Shown piece by piece: positions 8,928 to 19,925 of a stretch of 64,000 nucleotides of DNA (positions are counted from its first letter, which is position 1; each line of letters starts with the position of its first letter). The notes below the pieces were generated by a model, which was given only the letters and a program-made list of their open reading frames with translations, did no database searches and was not told the DNA's origin. The stretch is taken from positions 1-64,000 of the forward strand of contig CAWCGJ010000044.1 in assembly GCA_963795055.1 (NCBI GenBank), in the 5' to 3' direction. Source of the stretch: JASHPR01 sp963795055 (GTDB taxonomy: Bacteria > Actinomycetota > Actinomycetes > Streptosporangiales > Streptosporangiaceae). A program made the position numbers and the translations under genes.

Positions 8928-9057
8928 CCGAGCAGTCGGCTTAGCGGCGAGCGAGGAAACACTGAACGCGATCCGGATCGGGGCGCAGCTCGGCCAGCGG
9001 GCCCTGGACATCCTGGCCGGCAAGCAGCCCCCGGCGCAGCCGCGTGACGCCGCCACC

Positions 9058-9798
9058 GTGATGCTGCTGCGGCGCGCCGGCCCCGACGGCGGCCTCGAGG
9101 TCTACATGCTGCGCCGCAAGTCCTCGATGGCGTTCGCGCCCGGTGCCTTCGTCTTCCCGGGCGGATCGGTCGACGCCAGGGACGCCGACGAGCAGGTGGC
9201 CTGGGCCGGGCCGGATCCCGCTGAATGGGGCCGGATCTTCGACGCGCCCCCCGAGCTGGCGCGCGCGCTGGTCTGCGCCGCGGTCCGGGAGACCTTCGAG
9301 GAATCCGGCGTGCTGCTGGCCGGGCCGTCCGCCGGCTCGGTCGCGGCCGACACCACCGGCGAGGACTGGGAGGCGGACCGCCGGGCGCTGCTCGACCGCT
9401 CGCTCTCGCTGGCCGAGATGCTCGCCCGGCGCGGGCTGGTGCTCCGGTCCGACCTGCTCAGGCCCTGGTCCCGGTGGATCACGCCGGTGATCGAGGAACG
9501 CCGCTTCGACGCCAGGTTCTTCGCTGCCGCGCTGCCCAGCCAGCAGCGCACCAGGGATGTCGGCGGCGAGGCGGCGGCGGTGGCCTGGGTGCGCCCGGGC
9601 GACGCGATCGCCATGGGGCGCCGTAAGGAGATCGTGCTGTGGCCGCCGACCGCGGTGACCCTGGCCGAGCTCGCGGCCTGCCCGGACGTGGCGGCCGCGC
9701 TCGCGCCGCGCCAGGTCAGGCCGGTGCTGCCGGAGGCCAGCGTGGCCGAGGGGGCGGCCTGGCTGACCCTCCCGGCAGAACTGGAGTACCCCCTTTGA
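9058..9798 (+). CDS. NUDIX hydrolase
   Basis: NUDIX-fold hydrolase (246 aa from 9058) with box sequence AAVRETFEESGVLL, matching the REx2EExG core that binds the metal-diphosphate. Upstream in-frame sequence remains protein-like (IRIGAQLGQRALDILAGK and PRDAATVMLL), so the true N-terminus is probably further upstream; CTG 8962 behind GCGAGGAAAC is a candidate. The stop codon TGA (9796-9798) lies inside the end of the palindromic element that begins at about 9795, so the original C-terminus may have been altered by its insertion. Substrate not predictable. Confidence 0.85.
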   Translation: MMLLRRAGPDGGLEVYMLRRKSSMAFAPGAFVFPGGSVDARDADEQVAWAGPDPAEWGRIFDAPPELARALVCAAVRETFEESGVLLAGPSAGSVAADTTGEDWEADRRALLDRSLSLAEMLARRGLVLRSDLLRPWSRWITPVIEERRFDARFFAAALPSQQRTRDVGGEAAAVAWVRPGDAIAMGRRKEIVLWPPTAVTLAELAACPDVAAALAPRQVRPVLPEASVAEGAAWLTLPAELEYPL

Positions 9799-10058
9799 CA
9801 TCCTCCACCCGCCTTAAGGCGGGGGATTTCAGCCGCGGTCCCGGCGGACTGCGCTGTTGGTTCGCGGTTCATCGCCGTGCCTTACTGCGCAAGAAGGCTC
9901 CCCGCGCTGCCACCGCATGCCCTGCGGCGGTCCTACGTGCCGGCGGCTTGGCTATCGCCGCCGACTCTCTGACGGTACCGTCGGGCACCGACAAAACGAA
10001 GGGAGGGAAGCGGCGCATCCTCCCCGGCCGCAGCGCCGGGTTCTCCCCGCCGCAACTT
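9795..10058 (-). mobile_element. IS200/IS605-type end relic or MITE (two subterminal palindromes)
   Basis: This 264-bp non-coding interval sits exactly between two genes. It contains a perfect 16-bp palindrome CCCGCCTTAAGGCGGG (9808-9823) and a second hairpin CCCGGC/GCCGGG with a 6-nt loop (10023-10040). Both are preceded on the plus strand by the same octamer CATCCTCC (9799-9806 and 10016-10023), so they face the same way rather than forming terminal inverted repeats. That layout, and the minus-strand terminus GGAGGATGTCAA, match the right ends of actinobacterial IS605/TnpB elements as I know them. No transposase or TnpB reading frame remains. A non-autonomous element or a solo right-end RNA locus are both possible. 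Confidence 0.6.
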
Positions 10059-10060
10059 CG

Positions 10061-10870
10061 ATGACGGAGATCGACGGGTCGGGAACGGCCCGCGCGCGGT
10101 GCGTTCTGGCCCCCAATCCGTCGCTGATGACGCTGGACGGCACCAACACCTGGCTGGTCGCCGAGCCCGGCACCGCGGCGGCCATCGTGGTGGACCCGGG
10201 CCCGGACGACGAGGGCCACCTGCGCCGGGTACGCGAGACCGCGGCCGAGGCCGGCCAGCGCATCGACAAGATCGTCCTGACGCACGGTCACTCGGACCAC
10301 TCGGGCGGCGCCGGCCGGCTGGCCGGGCTCACCGGCGCCCCGGTCCTGGCGGTCGACCCGGCGCACCGCCTGGGCCCCGACGGGCTGGGCCCGGGGGACA
10401 CGGTGCGCGCCGGCGGCTGCGAGCTGCGGGTGATCGAGACGCCGGGGCACTCGGCCGACTCGGTGAGCCTGCTGCTGGAGGCGGACGGGGCCGTGCTCAC
10501 CGGGGACACCGTGCTGGGCCGGGGCACCACCGTGATCGGCACCGACGGCAACCTCAGCGACTACCTGGCCTCGCTGGACCGGCTGCGGGCGCTGACCGAC
10601 GCGCGCGGCCTGTCCGCCCTGCTGCCCGGGCACGGGCCGATGCTCGCGGACCCGGCCGGGACGCTGGACTACTACATCGCGCACCGGGCGGAACGGCTGG
10701 CCGCGGTGGAGGCCGCGCTCACCGCCGGGGAGACCACGCTGGCCGGCATCGTGGCCCGGGTCTACGTGGACGTCGACCGCGCGCTGTGGCCGTTCGCCGA
10801 GTGGTCGGTGCGCGCCACGCTCGGGTACCTGGCCGAGCGGGGCGAGCTGCCGCCGGGGGTCAGTTACTGA
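10061..10870 (+). CDS. MBL-fold metallo-hydrolase
   Basis: 269-aa metallo-beta-lactamase-fold hydrolase with zinc-binding THGHSDHSGG (His75, His77, Asp79, His80), a downstream ETPGHSADS (third metal His) and GDTVLGRGT. The closest known architecture is the LACTB2/glyoxalase II-like group, whose members cleave RNA or thioesters; the C-terminal winged-helix-like end (ATLGYLAERGELPPG) also fits LACTB2. ATG 10061 directly abuts the palindromic element, so its native promoter and Shine-Dalgarno may have been replaced by element sequence. It is convergent with the Crp-type gene, 3 bp apart. Confidence 0.87.
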   Translation: MTEIDGSGTARARCVLAPNPSLMTLDGTNTWLVAEPGTAAAIVVDPGPDDEGHLRRVRETAAEAGQRIDKIVLTHGHSDHSGGAGRLAGLTGAPVLAVDPAHRLGPDGLGPGDTVRAGGCELRVIETPGHSADSVSLLLEADGAVLTGDTVLGRGTTVIGTDGNLSDYLASLDRLRALTDARGLSALLPGHGPMLADPAGTLDYYIAHRAERLAAVEAALTAGETTLAGIVARVYVDVDRALWPFAEWSVRATLGYLAERGELPPGVSY

Positions 10871-10873
10871 GCC

Positions 10874-11557
10874 CTAGCGGGCCCGCTTGCGCATCCGTTC
10901 CGGGTCGATCAGCAGCACCGACTTCGGGTGCAGCTGGATCCAGCCGCGGGCCACGAAGTCGGCCAGGGCCTTGTTGACCGTCTCCCGGGACGCCCCGACC
11001 AGCTGGGCCAGCTCCTCCTGGGTCAGGTCGTGGTTGACCTGCAGCCCCTCCTCCTGCGGGGTGCCGAACCGCGCCGCCAGGTCCAGCAGGGCCTTCGCGA
11101 CCCGGCCCGGCACGTCGGTGAAGACCAGGTCGGACATGACCTCGTTGGTACGCCGGAGCCGCCGGGCCAGCGCGGCGAGCAGGTGCATGGCCACGTCCGG
11201 CCGTCCGGTGAGCCATTTCCGCAGGTCCTCGTGGGCCAGGGCGGCCAGGCGGACGTCGGTCACGGCCGAGGCGCCCATGGTGCGGGGCCGCGGGTCGAAC
11301 AGCGACAGCTCACCGAACATCTCGCCCGGCCCCATCAGGCTGATCAGGTTCTCCCGGCCGTCCGCGGACGTCCTGGTGAGCTTGATCTTGCCGTCGAGCA
11401 CCACGTACAGCCGGTCCCCGGCGTCGCCCTCGTCGAAGAGCCGGTCGCCCCGGGCCAGCTCGACGTCGGTCACCCCGGCGCGCAGCGCCTGCGTGTCTTC
11501 CTCGTCCAGGGCCTCGAACAGCGGTGCCCGCCTGAGCACGTCCTGCGTGCGTCCCAC
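10874..11557 (-). CDS. crp: Crp/FNR-family cyclic nucleotide-binding regulator
   Basis: 227-aa global regulator: cyclic nucleotide-binding beta-barrel (about 10-125, with GDRLYVVLDGKIKL and a PBC-like GELSLFDPRPRT) and a C-terminal winged HTH (about 168-215) with QEELAQLVGASRETVNKAL. It closely matches the Crp/GlxR type of actinomycetes, which governs carbon use, germination and antibiotic genes. I chose GTG 11557, because GAGGAGG lies 9 nt upstream of it, whereas the GTG at 11566 is directly against that site. The position beside NUDIX and MBL-fold genes is the same as for crp in Streptomyces. Confidence 0.92.
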   Translation of the reverse strand: MGRTQDVLRRAPLFEALDEEDTQALRAGVTDVELARGDRLFDEGDAGDRLYVVLDGKIKLTRTSADGRENLISLMGPGEMFGELSLFDPRPRTMGASAVTDVRLAALAHEDLRKWLTGRPDVAMHLLAALARRLRRTNEVMSDLVFTDVPGRVAKALLDLAARFGTPQEEGLQVNHDLTQEELAQLVGASRETVNKALADFVARGWIQLHPKSVLLIDPERMRKRAR

Positions 11558-11672
11558 GGCTGGCACCTCCTCGCCCGCTCCAGGCGCTATTACTCAGTGT
11601 CGCGCATGCGCTGACCAGAAAGCGACGTTCGCCCCTTCCGCGCGGGTCCGGCCACGCTGCGTCGCGTTCAGG

Positions 11673-12170
11673 TCAATGATCGTGACCCTCCGACCGGGTC
11701 AGGCGGGCCCGGCTTTCCTCGATCTCGGCCTCGGCGGCCGCGCGGTCCGCCCACTTGCCGGCCTCCACCATCTTGCCGGGCTCCAGCTGCTTGTAGACCT
11801 CGAAGAAGTGGTGGATCTCCAGCAACTCGAACTCCGAGACGTCCTCGATGTCGACCAGGTGCGCCATCCGCGGGTCGGTCGCCGCCACGCACAGGACCTT
11901 GTCGTCCATGCCGTTCTCGTCCACCATCCGGAACATGCCGATCGCCCGGCACCGGATCAGGCACCCGGGGAACGTGGGCTCCTCCAGCAGCACCAGCGCG
12001 TCCAGCGGATCGCCGTCGTCGGCCAGCGTGTTCTCGACGAAGCCGTAGTCGGCCGGGTATTGAGTGGAGGTGAACAGCAGCCGGTCCAGCCGGATCCGGC
12101 CGGTCTCGTGATCCATCTCGTACTTGTTCCGCTGACCCTTGGGGATCTCGATGGTGACGTCGAATTCCAC
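11673..12170 (-). CDS. ppa: Inorganic pyrophosphatase (family I)
   Basis: 165-aa soluble inorganic pyrophosphatase, which hydrolyses pyrophosphate to drive biosynthetic reactions. The start MEFDVTIEIPKGQRNKYE, the substrate loop containing YPADYGFVENT, and the metal-binding DGDPLDALVL with downstream DDKVLCVAATDP are canonical for family I. Length is typical of prokaryotic enzymes. It is divergent from the D,D-carboxypeptidase gene, the same arrangement as ppa beside dacB-like Rv3627c in Mycobacterium. Confidence 0.96.
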   Translation of the reverse strand: MEFDVTIEIPKGQRNKYEMDHETGRIRLDRLLFTSTQYPADYGFVENTLADDGDPLDALVLLEEPTFPGCLIRCRAIGMFRMVDENGMDDKVLCVAATDPRMAHLVDIEDVSEFELLEIHHFFEVYKQLEPGKMVEAGKWADRAAAEAEIEESRARLTRSEGHDH

Positions 12171-12274
12171 GATTCCCGCCTCTCGGCCCGGAGATGGTGA
12201 ACCTTTTCATCCTTCCATGGCGGCCCACGTAACCTGTGCGCGAGATTGGCGGATCTAAAAGGGGAGGTGACCGG

Positions 12275-13741
12275 TTGCGCCGGCTTCGCCGCGTCGCGTT
12301 ACTATCGCTGGCCCTGCTCAGCGTGTTCACGATGACCGCCGGCGTGGCTGTGGCTCACCTGCTGCCGCCGCGGCTCGCGCTGTGGCGGCTGCCCACGGTG
12401 GCCGCGCACCGGCTGGCCGAGCCAGGCCCGGTACTCAGCCCGGTGCCGGACCCCGCGGCCGGCGGCACCGCGGCGCAGGCCGGGCCGGTCACGCACGATG
12501 CCACGGCCGCGGGCGTTATGGCCGCGCTGTCCGGCGCTCTCGGCTCGGCCGCGCTCGGTTCGCACGTCGGTGCGGTGGTCACCGACCTGTCGTCGGGCCA
12601 GGTACTGCTCTCCCGCCAGGGGACCTCGGGCTTTGCCCCGGCCTCCACCGCGAAGCTGGCCGTGGCGACCGCCGCGCTCCACGTGCTCGGCCCCGCGGCC
12701 CGGTTCACCACCCGGGTGGTGGCCGGCCCGACACCGTCCTCGGTGATCCTGGTCGGGGGCGGCGACCCGACGCTGGCCGCCGGGCGGCCCCCGGCCTCCC
12801 AGTACCCCCAGCCCGCGACGCTGGCCTCGCTGGCCGTCCAGACGGCGCGCGCGCTGCGGGCCCGGGGCGTCCGCGCGGTCCGGCTCGGCTACGACACGTC
12901 GCTGTTCACTGGGCCGCTGCTGGCCCCGGGCTGGTCGAGCGGCTACGTCACCGGCGGCGACGTGACCCCGATCGAGTCGCTGGAGGTCGACCAGGGCCGG
13001 CTGACCACGAGCGGCGCTCCCCAGGACGCGGACGACCCGGGCAACCTCCGGCCCCGCACGTTCACCCCGGCTGCCGACGCCGCGCGGGCCTTCGCCTCGT
13101 TCCTGACCGGTCAGGGGATCGCGGTGCGCGGGCCGGCGGCCCCGCAGGTCGCGCCGCGCGGCGGCGCCACCATCGCCGCGGTGTCCTCTCCGCCGCTGGC
13201 CCAGATCGTCGCGCAGATGCTCACCGAGAGCAACAACGTGATCGCGGAGAACCTGGCCCGGCAGGTCGCGATCGCCAGCGGGCGGCCCGCCTCGTTCAGC
13301 GGCGCGGCCGCGGCCGAGACGGCCGTGCTCCGCGGCCTCGGCGTCCGGGACGGCATCGGGCTGGTCGACGGGAGCGGCCTGTCGCCGCTGGACCGGATCA
13401 CGCCGGACGTGCTCGTGCAGTTGATCCGGCTGGACGCAGCGCCCGGCCAGCCGGACCTCAGGCCAGTGATCACCGGCCTTCCGGTGGCCGGCTTCTCCGG
13501 CACGCTGGGGCCCGGCGGCAGCGTCTTCCCGGACCTGGGCCAGGCCGGGCGGGGCGTCGTGCGGGCCAAGACCGGCAACCTGCTGACCGTGGTCTCGCTG
13601 GCCGGCATCGCCCAGGCCCGGGACGGCCAGCTGCTGGCGTTCGCGTTCATGGCCGACCAGCTGCCGGCCGCGGGCCTGAACGCCGGGGCCGCCGACCTGA
13701 CCGGCCTGGCCACGGACCTGGCGGCCTGCGGCTGCCGCTGA
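12275..13741 (+). CDS. dacB: D-alanyl-D-alanine carboxypeptidase (PBP4/DacB type)
   Basis: Class C penicillin-binding protein that trims or hydrolyses stem-peptide cross-links outside the membrane. From the TTG start (488 aa) there is a basic N-terminus and membrane segment LLSLALLSVFTMTAGVAVA, then the active-site motifs STAK (Ser124-Lys127), SNN (319-321) and KTG (432-434). The large insertion between SxxK and SxN is typical of PBP4. TTG 12275 was chosen because GGGGAGG (12261-12267) is 7 nt upstream and the signal segment then begins at once; GTG 12236 would add 13 residues. Confidence 0.92.
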   Translation: MRRLRRVALLSLALLSVFTMTAGVAVAHLLPPRLALWRLPTVAAHRLAEPGPVLSPVPDPAAGGTAAQAGPVTHDATAAGVMAALSGALGSAALGSHVGAVVTDLSSGQVLLSRQGTSGFAPASTAKLAVATAALHVLGPAARFTTRVVAGPTPSSVILVGGGDPTLAAGRPPASQYPQPATLASLAVQTARALRARGVRAVRLGYDTSLFTGPLLAPGWSSGYVTGGDVTPIESLEVDQGRLTTSGAPQDADDPGNLRPRTFTPAADAARAFASFLTGQGIAVRGPAAPQVAPRGGATIAAVSSPPLAQIVAQMLTESNNVIAENLARQVAIASGRPASFSGAAAAETAVLRGLGVRDGIGLVDGSGLSPLDRITPDVLVQLIRLDAAPGQPDLRPVITGLPVAGFSGTLGPGGSVFPDLGQAGRGVVRAKTGNLLTVVSLAGIAQARDGQLLAFAFMADQLPAAGLNAGAADLTGLATDLAACGCR

Positions 13742-13795
13742 GCGTGGGTACCCGTCGGTCGCCGGCTACCCCTCCGGTCAACGTACGGTGGGAGG

Positions 13796-15022
13796 GTGAG
13801 TAGCTCTCAGATGATCGACTGGAATGTAGCCACGTCAACCGGGGTCAGGTGGGCGCGGCCGGGGCCTGCCGTGAGCATGGGCGAGGCCAGGAAGGTGGTC
13901 GCCGAGCTGCGCAGGCTCGCGATCGCCGTCCAGGAGCCGGTCCGCGAGGTTACGCGCCTGCCCGGCCTGGGCGACGGCGGCCGGATCGCGGTCGTCGACC
14001 GGCCGGGATGGATCCGGGCCAACGTCGACGGGTTCCGGGTGGTGCTGGAGCCGCTGGTCGAGCAGATGCGGGAGCGGGGCTCGGCGCCGCCGCCCGGATC
14101 CGTGATCGGCACCGTCGGGTCGCGAGTCACCGGCATGCAGGCGGGCCTGATCCTCGCCTACCTGGCCGGGCGGGTGCTCGGCCAGTACGAGCTGTTCCTG
14201 CCGCCGGACCCGGACACGCCGGAACCTGCCGCCTCGGAGGCCCCCGCGGGCCGGCTGACCCTGGTGGCGCCGAACATCGTCATGGTGGAGCGGGAACTCG
14301 GGGTAGACCCGCACGACTTCCGGCGCTGGGTGTGCCTGCACGAGGAGACGCACCGGGCCCAGTTCACGTCGGTGCCCTGGCTGCGTCCCTACGTGCAGCA
14401 GCAGATGACGGAGTTCCTGCTGGCCTCGGACCTGGACCCGGCCTCGATCCTGGACCGGTTGCGGTCCGCGGCCGACGCGGTGGCCGGCGCGGTCCGCGGC
14501 GGGGGGGAGAGCCTGATCGAGGCGATCCAGACTCCGCGCCAGCGCGAGATCCTCGACCGGCTGACCGCCGTGATGACGCTGGTGGAGGGCCACGGCGACT
14601 ACGTGATGGACGCGGTCGGGCCGAAGGTGGTGCCGTCGGTGGAGGAGATCAGGGCCAAGTTCTCGGCCCGGCGCCACTCCGGCAGCCGGATGGAGCAGGC
14701 CATCCGCAGGATCCTCGGCATCGACCTGAAGATGAAGCAGTACGAGCAGGGGTCCCGGTTCGTCAAGACCGTGGTGGACGAGGCCGGGATGGAAGTGTTC
14801 AACAAGGTCTGGACGTCTCCGGAGACCCTCCCGACCAGGGACGAGATCACCAACCCGCGCTCCTGGCTCGACCGGGTCGCCGACGGCGCCCGCGGCATCG
14901 AGGCGAACGGCCACGGGGCAGGCGGCAGCGAGACCAACGGCAGCGAGACCAACGGCAGCGGCGCGAACGACAGCGACGCGAACGACAGCGACGCGAACGA
15001 CAGCGACGCCGCCGCCAGCTGA
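13796..15022 (+). CDS. DUF2342 zinc-metalloprotease-like protein
   Basis: 408-aa member of the DUF2342 family (coenzyme F420-associated or putative metallohydrolase family), orthologous in position to Rv3626c of Mycobacterium. A zincin motif HEETH (182-186, in WVCLHEETHRAQF) suggests a metalloprotease active site. The last 35 residues are disordered and built from 15-bp DNA repeats (about 14923-15010) encoding GSETN and DSDAN units. The GTG start has GGGAGG too close to serve as Shine-Dalgarno, while TACGGT (13784-13789) ends 6 nt upstream, so a leaderless transcript is likely. The biochemical substrate is unknown. Confidence 0.88.
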   Translation: MSSSQMIDWNVATSTGVRWARPGPAVSMGEARKVVAELRRLAIAVQEPVREVTRLPGLGDGGRIAVVDRPGWIRANVDGFRVVLEPLVEQMRERGSAPPPGSVIGTVGSRVTGMQAGLILAYLAGRVLGQYELFLPPDPDTPEPAASEAPAGRLTLVAPNIVMVERELGVDPHDFRRWVCLHEETHRAQFTSVPWLRPYVQQQMTEFLLASDLDPASILDRLRSAADAVAGAVRGGGESLIEAIQTPRQREILDRLTAVMTLVEGHGDYVMDAVGPKVVPSVEEIRAKFSARRHSGSRMEQAIRRILGIDLKMKQYEQGSRFVKTVVDEAGMEVFNKVWTSPETLPTRDEITNPRSWLDRVADGARGIEANGHGAGGSETNGSETNGSGANDSDANDSDANDSDAAAS

Positions 15023-15143
15023 CCCCGCGCCAGCCCCCGCGAGCCAAAGGGCGCGGTGCCGCCTGGACTGAGGAGCGAGGGAGCTTGCGACCGAGCGACG
15101 AGGGAAGGCGGCGCCTCAAGGCGCCCGGAGGCGAGCGGGGAGG

Positions 15144-16157
15144 ATGATGGGCCCGCACCCCGCGGTCGCGGCCATCAGGCTGGGCGTGCGCCGCTGCCTG
15201 TCCGGAGCGGGCCTGGCCCCGGGTGACCTGGTGCTGGCCGCCTGCTCGGGCGGCGCGGACTCGCTGGCCCTGGCCGCCGCGGCCGCGTTCGAGGCACCCC
15301 GGCTCGGCCTGCGCGCGGGCGGCGTCACCGTCGACCACGGGCTGCAGGCCGGCTCGGCCGGGCAGGCCGGGAAGGTGACCAAGACCCTCGCCGTGATGGG
15401 ACTCGATCCGGTGCGGAGCATCCGCGTCACCGTGGCGCGGTCCGGCGACGGCCCGGAGGCGGCCGCCCGGGCGGCCAGGTACCAGGCGCTCGACCGCGTC
15501 GCCGACGCCACCGGCGCGGCCGCGATCTTGCTGGGCCACACCACGGACGACCAGGCCGAGACCGTGCTGCTCGGCCTGGCGCGCGGCTCCGGCCCGCGCT
15601 CGCTAGCCGGGATGCCCGAGCGCCACGGCCGCTGCCTGCGCCCGCTGCTCGGGGTCAGCCGGGCCCAGACCCGGGCCGCCTGTGCCGCCCTGGGCCTTGA
15701 GCCCTGGGATGACCCGCAGAACGCCGACCCGGCGTATGCCCGCGCCCGGGTGCGCCACCGGCTGCTCCCGGCCCTGGAGTCCGAGCTCGGCCCGGGCGTG
15801 GCCGAGGCCCTGGCCCGCACCGCCCAGCAGTTGCGCGCCGACGCCGATTTCCTCGACGCTCTCGCCCAGGCCGAGGCGGAACGGATCGCCGGGCCCGGCC
15901 CTGGCGAACTCCCGCTCGACGCTGTCGCGGCTCTGCCGCAGGCCATAAGGTCACGGGTGCTCAGGAACGCCGCCATCGCGGCCGGCTGCCCGGCGGGCGC
16001 GCTGACCGCGGGCCACGTGGCCGGGCTCGACGCCCTGGTGAGCGGCTGGCGCGGGCAGCGGTGGACCGACCTGCCCGGCGGCGTTCGCGGCCTGCGCCGG
16101 TATGGCAAGCTGCTCTTCAGCACGAGCAACGGGAAGGACGCGGGTGGACGCGACTGA
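15144..16157 (+). CDS. tilS: tRNA(Ile)-lysidine synthase
   Basis: 337-aa N-type ATP pyrophosphatase that attaches lysine to C34 of the CAU-anticodon tRNA-Ile. The PP-loop SGGADS is at 35-40; LGHTTDDQAETVLLGL follows, as in all TilS proteins, and RVRHRLLPALE marks the end of the catalytic domain. The enzyme lacks the long C-terminal domains of E. coli TilS, as is normal for actinobacteria. ATG 15144 (with another ATG immediately after) follows AGGCGAGCGGGGAGG. It overlaps hpt by 14 bp. Confidence 0.95.
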   Translation: MMGPHPAVAAIRLGVRRCLSGAGLAPGDLVLAACSGGADSLALAAAAAFEAPRLGLRAGGVTVDHGLQAGSAGQAGKVTKTLAVMGLDPVRSIRVTVARSGDGPEAAARAARYQALDRVADATGAAAILLGHTTDDQAETVLLGLARGSGPRSLAGMPERHGRCLRPLLGVSRAQTRAACAALGLEPWDDPQNADPAYARARVRHRLLPALESELGPGVAEALARTAQQLRADADFLDALAQAEAERIAGPGPGELPLDAVAALPQAIRSRVLRNAAIAAGCPAGALTAGHVAGLDALVSGWRGQRWTDLPGGVRGLRRYGKLLFSTSNGKDAGGRD

Positions 16158-16776
16158 CATGGGCGCCGACCTGGCGGAAGTGCTGATCACCCCGGAGCGG
16201 TTGCAAAGCCGGATCGCGGAGCTCGCTGCGCAGATCGACGCGGATTACGCCGATCGCGAACTGCTACTGGTCGGCGTGCTGAAGGGCGCGGTCATGGTGA
16301 TGGCCGACCTGGCCCGCGCCATGCGGCTGCCCGTGCAGATGGACTGGATGGCGGTCTCCTCGTACGGCTCGGGTACGAAATCCTCCGGCGTAGTGCGCAT
16401 TCTCAAGGATCTCGACTGCGATATCACCGATCGTCACGTCCTGGTCGTGGAGGACATCGTCGACTCCGGCCTGACCCTGTCCTGGCTGGTCAGGAACCTG
16501 CAGTCGCGCGGTCCCGCGTCGTTGCAGGTGTGCGCGCTGCTGCGCAAGCCCAGCGCCGCCCGCGTGGACGTCGACGTGGCCTATACGGGTTTCGACATTG
16601 GCGACGCATTCGTCATCGGTTATGGGCTTGACTACGCGGAGCGTTACCGGAACCTTCCGTTCATCGGAACCCTGGCCCCGCACGTCTACGGCGGTGGCCC
16701 CGGCGACCCGGTCGCCGAAGGCACGGCGCCCAGAGTGGGGGATCTACCGGGGAGAGCAACGGGGAACACGTTGTGA
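16144..16776 (+). CDS. hpt: Hypoxanthine phosphoribosyltransferase
   Basis: 210-aa purine salvage enzyme converting hypoxanthine/guanine and PRPP to IMP/GMP. The PRPP loop is HVLVVEDIVDSGLTL; VGVLKGAVMVMADLARA and VSSYGSGTKSSG (flexible catalytic loop) are typical, as is the C-terminal VIGYGLDYAERYRNLPFIG. I chose GTG 16144 because AAGGA (16134-16138) lies 5 nt upstream; ATG 16159 would leave a 20-nt spacing. The start lies within the end of tilS, implying coupling. Order tilS-hpt-ftsH-folE is conserved in actinobacteria. Confidence 0.95.
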   Translation: MDATDMGADLAEVLITPERLQSRIAELAAQIDADYADRELLLVGVLKGAVMVMADLARAMRLPVQMDWMAVSSYGSGTKSSGVVRILKDLDCDITDRHVLVVEDIVDSGLTLSWLVRNLQSRGPASLQVCALLRKPSAARVDVDVAYTGFDIGDAFVIGYGLDYAERYRNLPFIGTLAPHVYGGGPGDPVAEGTAPRVGDLPGRATGNTL

Positions 16777-16793
16777 CTTGAAATGCGTTCAAG
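16777..16793. repeat. Inverted repeat CTTGAA-N5-TTCAAG after hpt
   Basis: A perfect 6-bp inverted repeat with a 5-nt spacer directly after the hpt stop, 226 bp upstream of ftsH. It resembles an operator more than a terminator (no T run). The half-sites CTTGA/TCAAG recall the HspR HAIR element, but the spacing is shorter than the HAIR consensus, so HspR control is not supported. Confidence 0.35.
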
Positions 16794-17018
16794 GTAACGA
16801 CGTGGCAGAGGCTGCGGCGTATGAAGGCGCCTCGAGGTGCTTCCTACGTGTCAGCGGTAGCTGGTGCGGTGTACCGTCAATTATTCGCTGTGTTTACCAG
16901 GCGGGCAGAGAGGAAGACTGCGCGTGGGCGTTGGGACGCATAGCAGTCCCGCCGGAGGGCGGCGGGACCCGAGGCTCGGCAGGAGGGGTCGGCCCGCTAC
17001 CGGCGCGGCCGTTCGTCG

Positions 17019-19141
<2,123 letters not shown>

Positions 19142-19145
<4 letters not shown>

Positions 19146-19735
19146 CCGAACAGGGCGATCCCGGCCGCGTTGACCAGGCCCGCATCGAGCGGGCGGTGCG
19201 CGAGATCCTGGCCGCCATCGGCGAGGATCCGGAGCGGGACGGCCTGCGTCAAACCCCCGCCCGTGTGGCCAGGGCGTATGCCGAGCAGTTCGCCGGGCTT
19301 CGGCAGCAGCCGGAGGACGTGCTCACCACGGTCTTCGACGCCGACCACGACGAGATGGTCCTGGTGCGCGACATCGAGCTCTACAGCACCTGTGAGCATC
19401 ACCTGACACCGTTTTTCGGGTTTGCTCACGTCGGCTATATACCGAACGAGAAGGGCCAGATCACCGGGTTGTCCAAGCTGGCCAGGCTGGTGGACGTCTA
19501 CGCCCGCCGCCCTCAGGTTCAGGAACGGATGACCAGCCAGATCGCCGACGCGCTGATGAACGTCCTCGAGCCCCGGGGCGTTATCGTAGTGATAGAGGCC
19601 GAGCATCTGTGCATGTCAATGCGCGGCGTGCGTAAACCTGGGGCCAAGACGGTGACCTCCGCGGTTCGTGGAATATTCCTGGACTCTGACCGGACCCGCG
19701 CCGAGGCGATGAGCCTTTTGCTCGGTCGTCGCTGA
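19142..19735 (+). CDS. folE: GTP cyclohydrolase I
   Basis: 197-aa first enzyme of folate synthesis, converting GTP to 7,8-dihydroneopterin triphosphate. Zinc/substrate motif STCEHHLTPFFG and C-terminal HLCMSMRGVRKPGAKTVTS are diagnostic. The start is TTG 19142, overlapping the ftsH stop by 4 bp. It heads a folate gene set that continues with folP-folB-folK at 22106-23894, interrupted by an MprF-like gene. Confidence 0.96.
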
Positions 19736-19925
19736 ACGTTTGCCGGACCGGAACCGGGTAGGTACCGGGAGCGTCTGAGAGACGGCTGAAAAAAACCTTA
19801 GACTTATGGACGTGACTGCCTTATCGCCCCACCGGGCGGCGACGCAGCCCGCTCAGGGGGAGGTTGGCTGCCGTGTTAAGGGGTTTGCCCGCACCACTGG
19901 ACGGCCCTGACTACTCTGGTCCCTC

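Noticed and set aside
14923..15010. Independent repeat element
   Set aside because: The 15-bp repeats are in frame and encode the disordered tail of the DUF2342 protein.
16777..16793. HspR (HAIR) site upstream of ftsH
   Set aside because: Half-sites match only partly and the spacing is shorter than CTTGAGT-N7-ACTCAAG.
19806..19910. Possible 34-aa leader peptide before the MprF-like gene
   Set aside because: ATG is only 1 nt from the -10-like TAGACT, no Shine-Dalgarno, and no coding signature.
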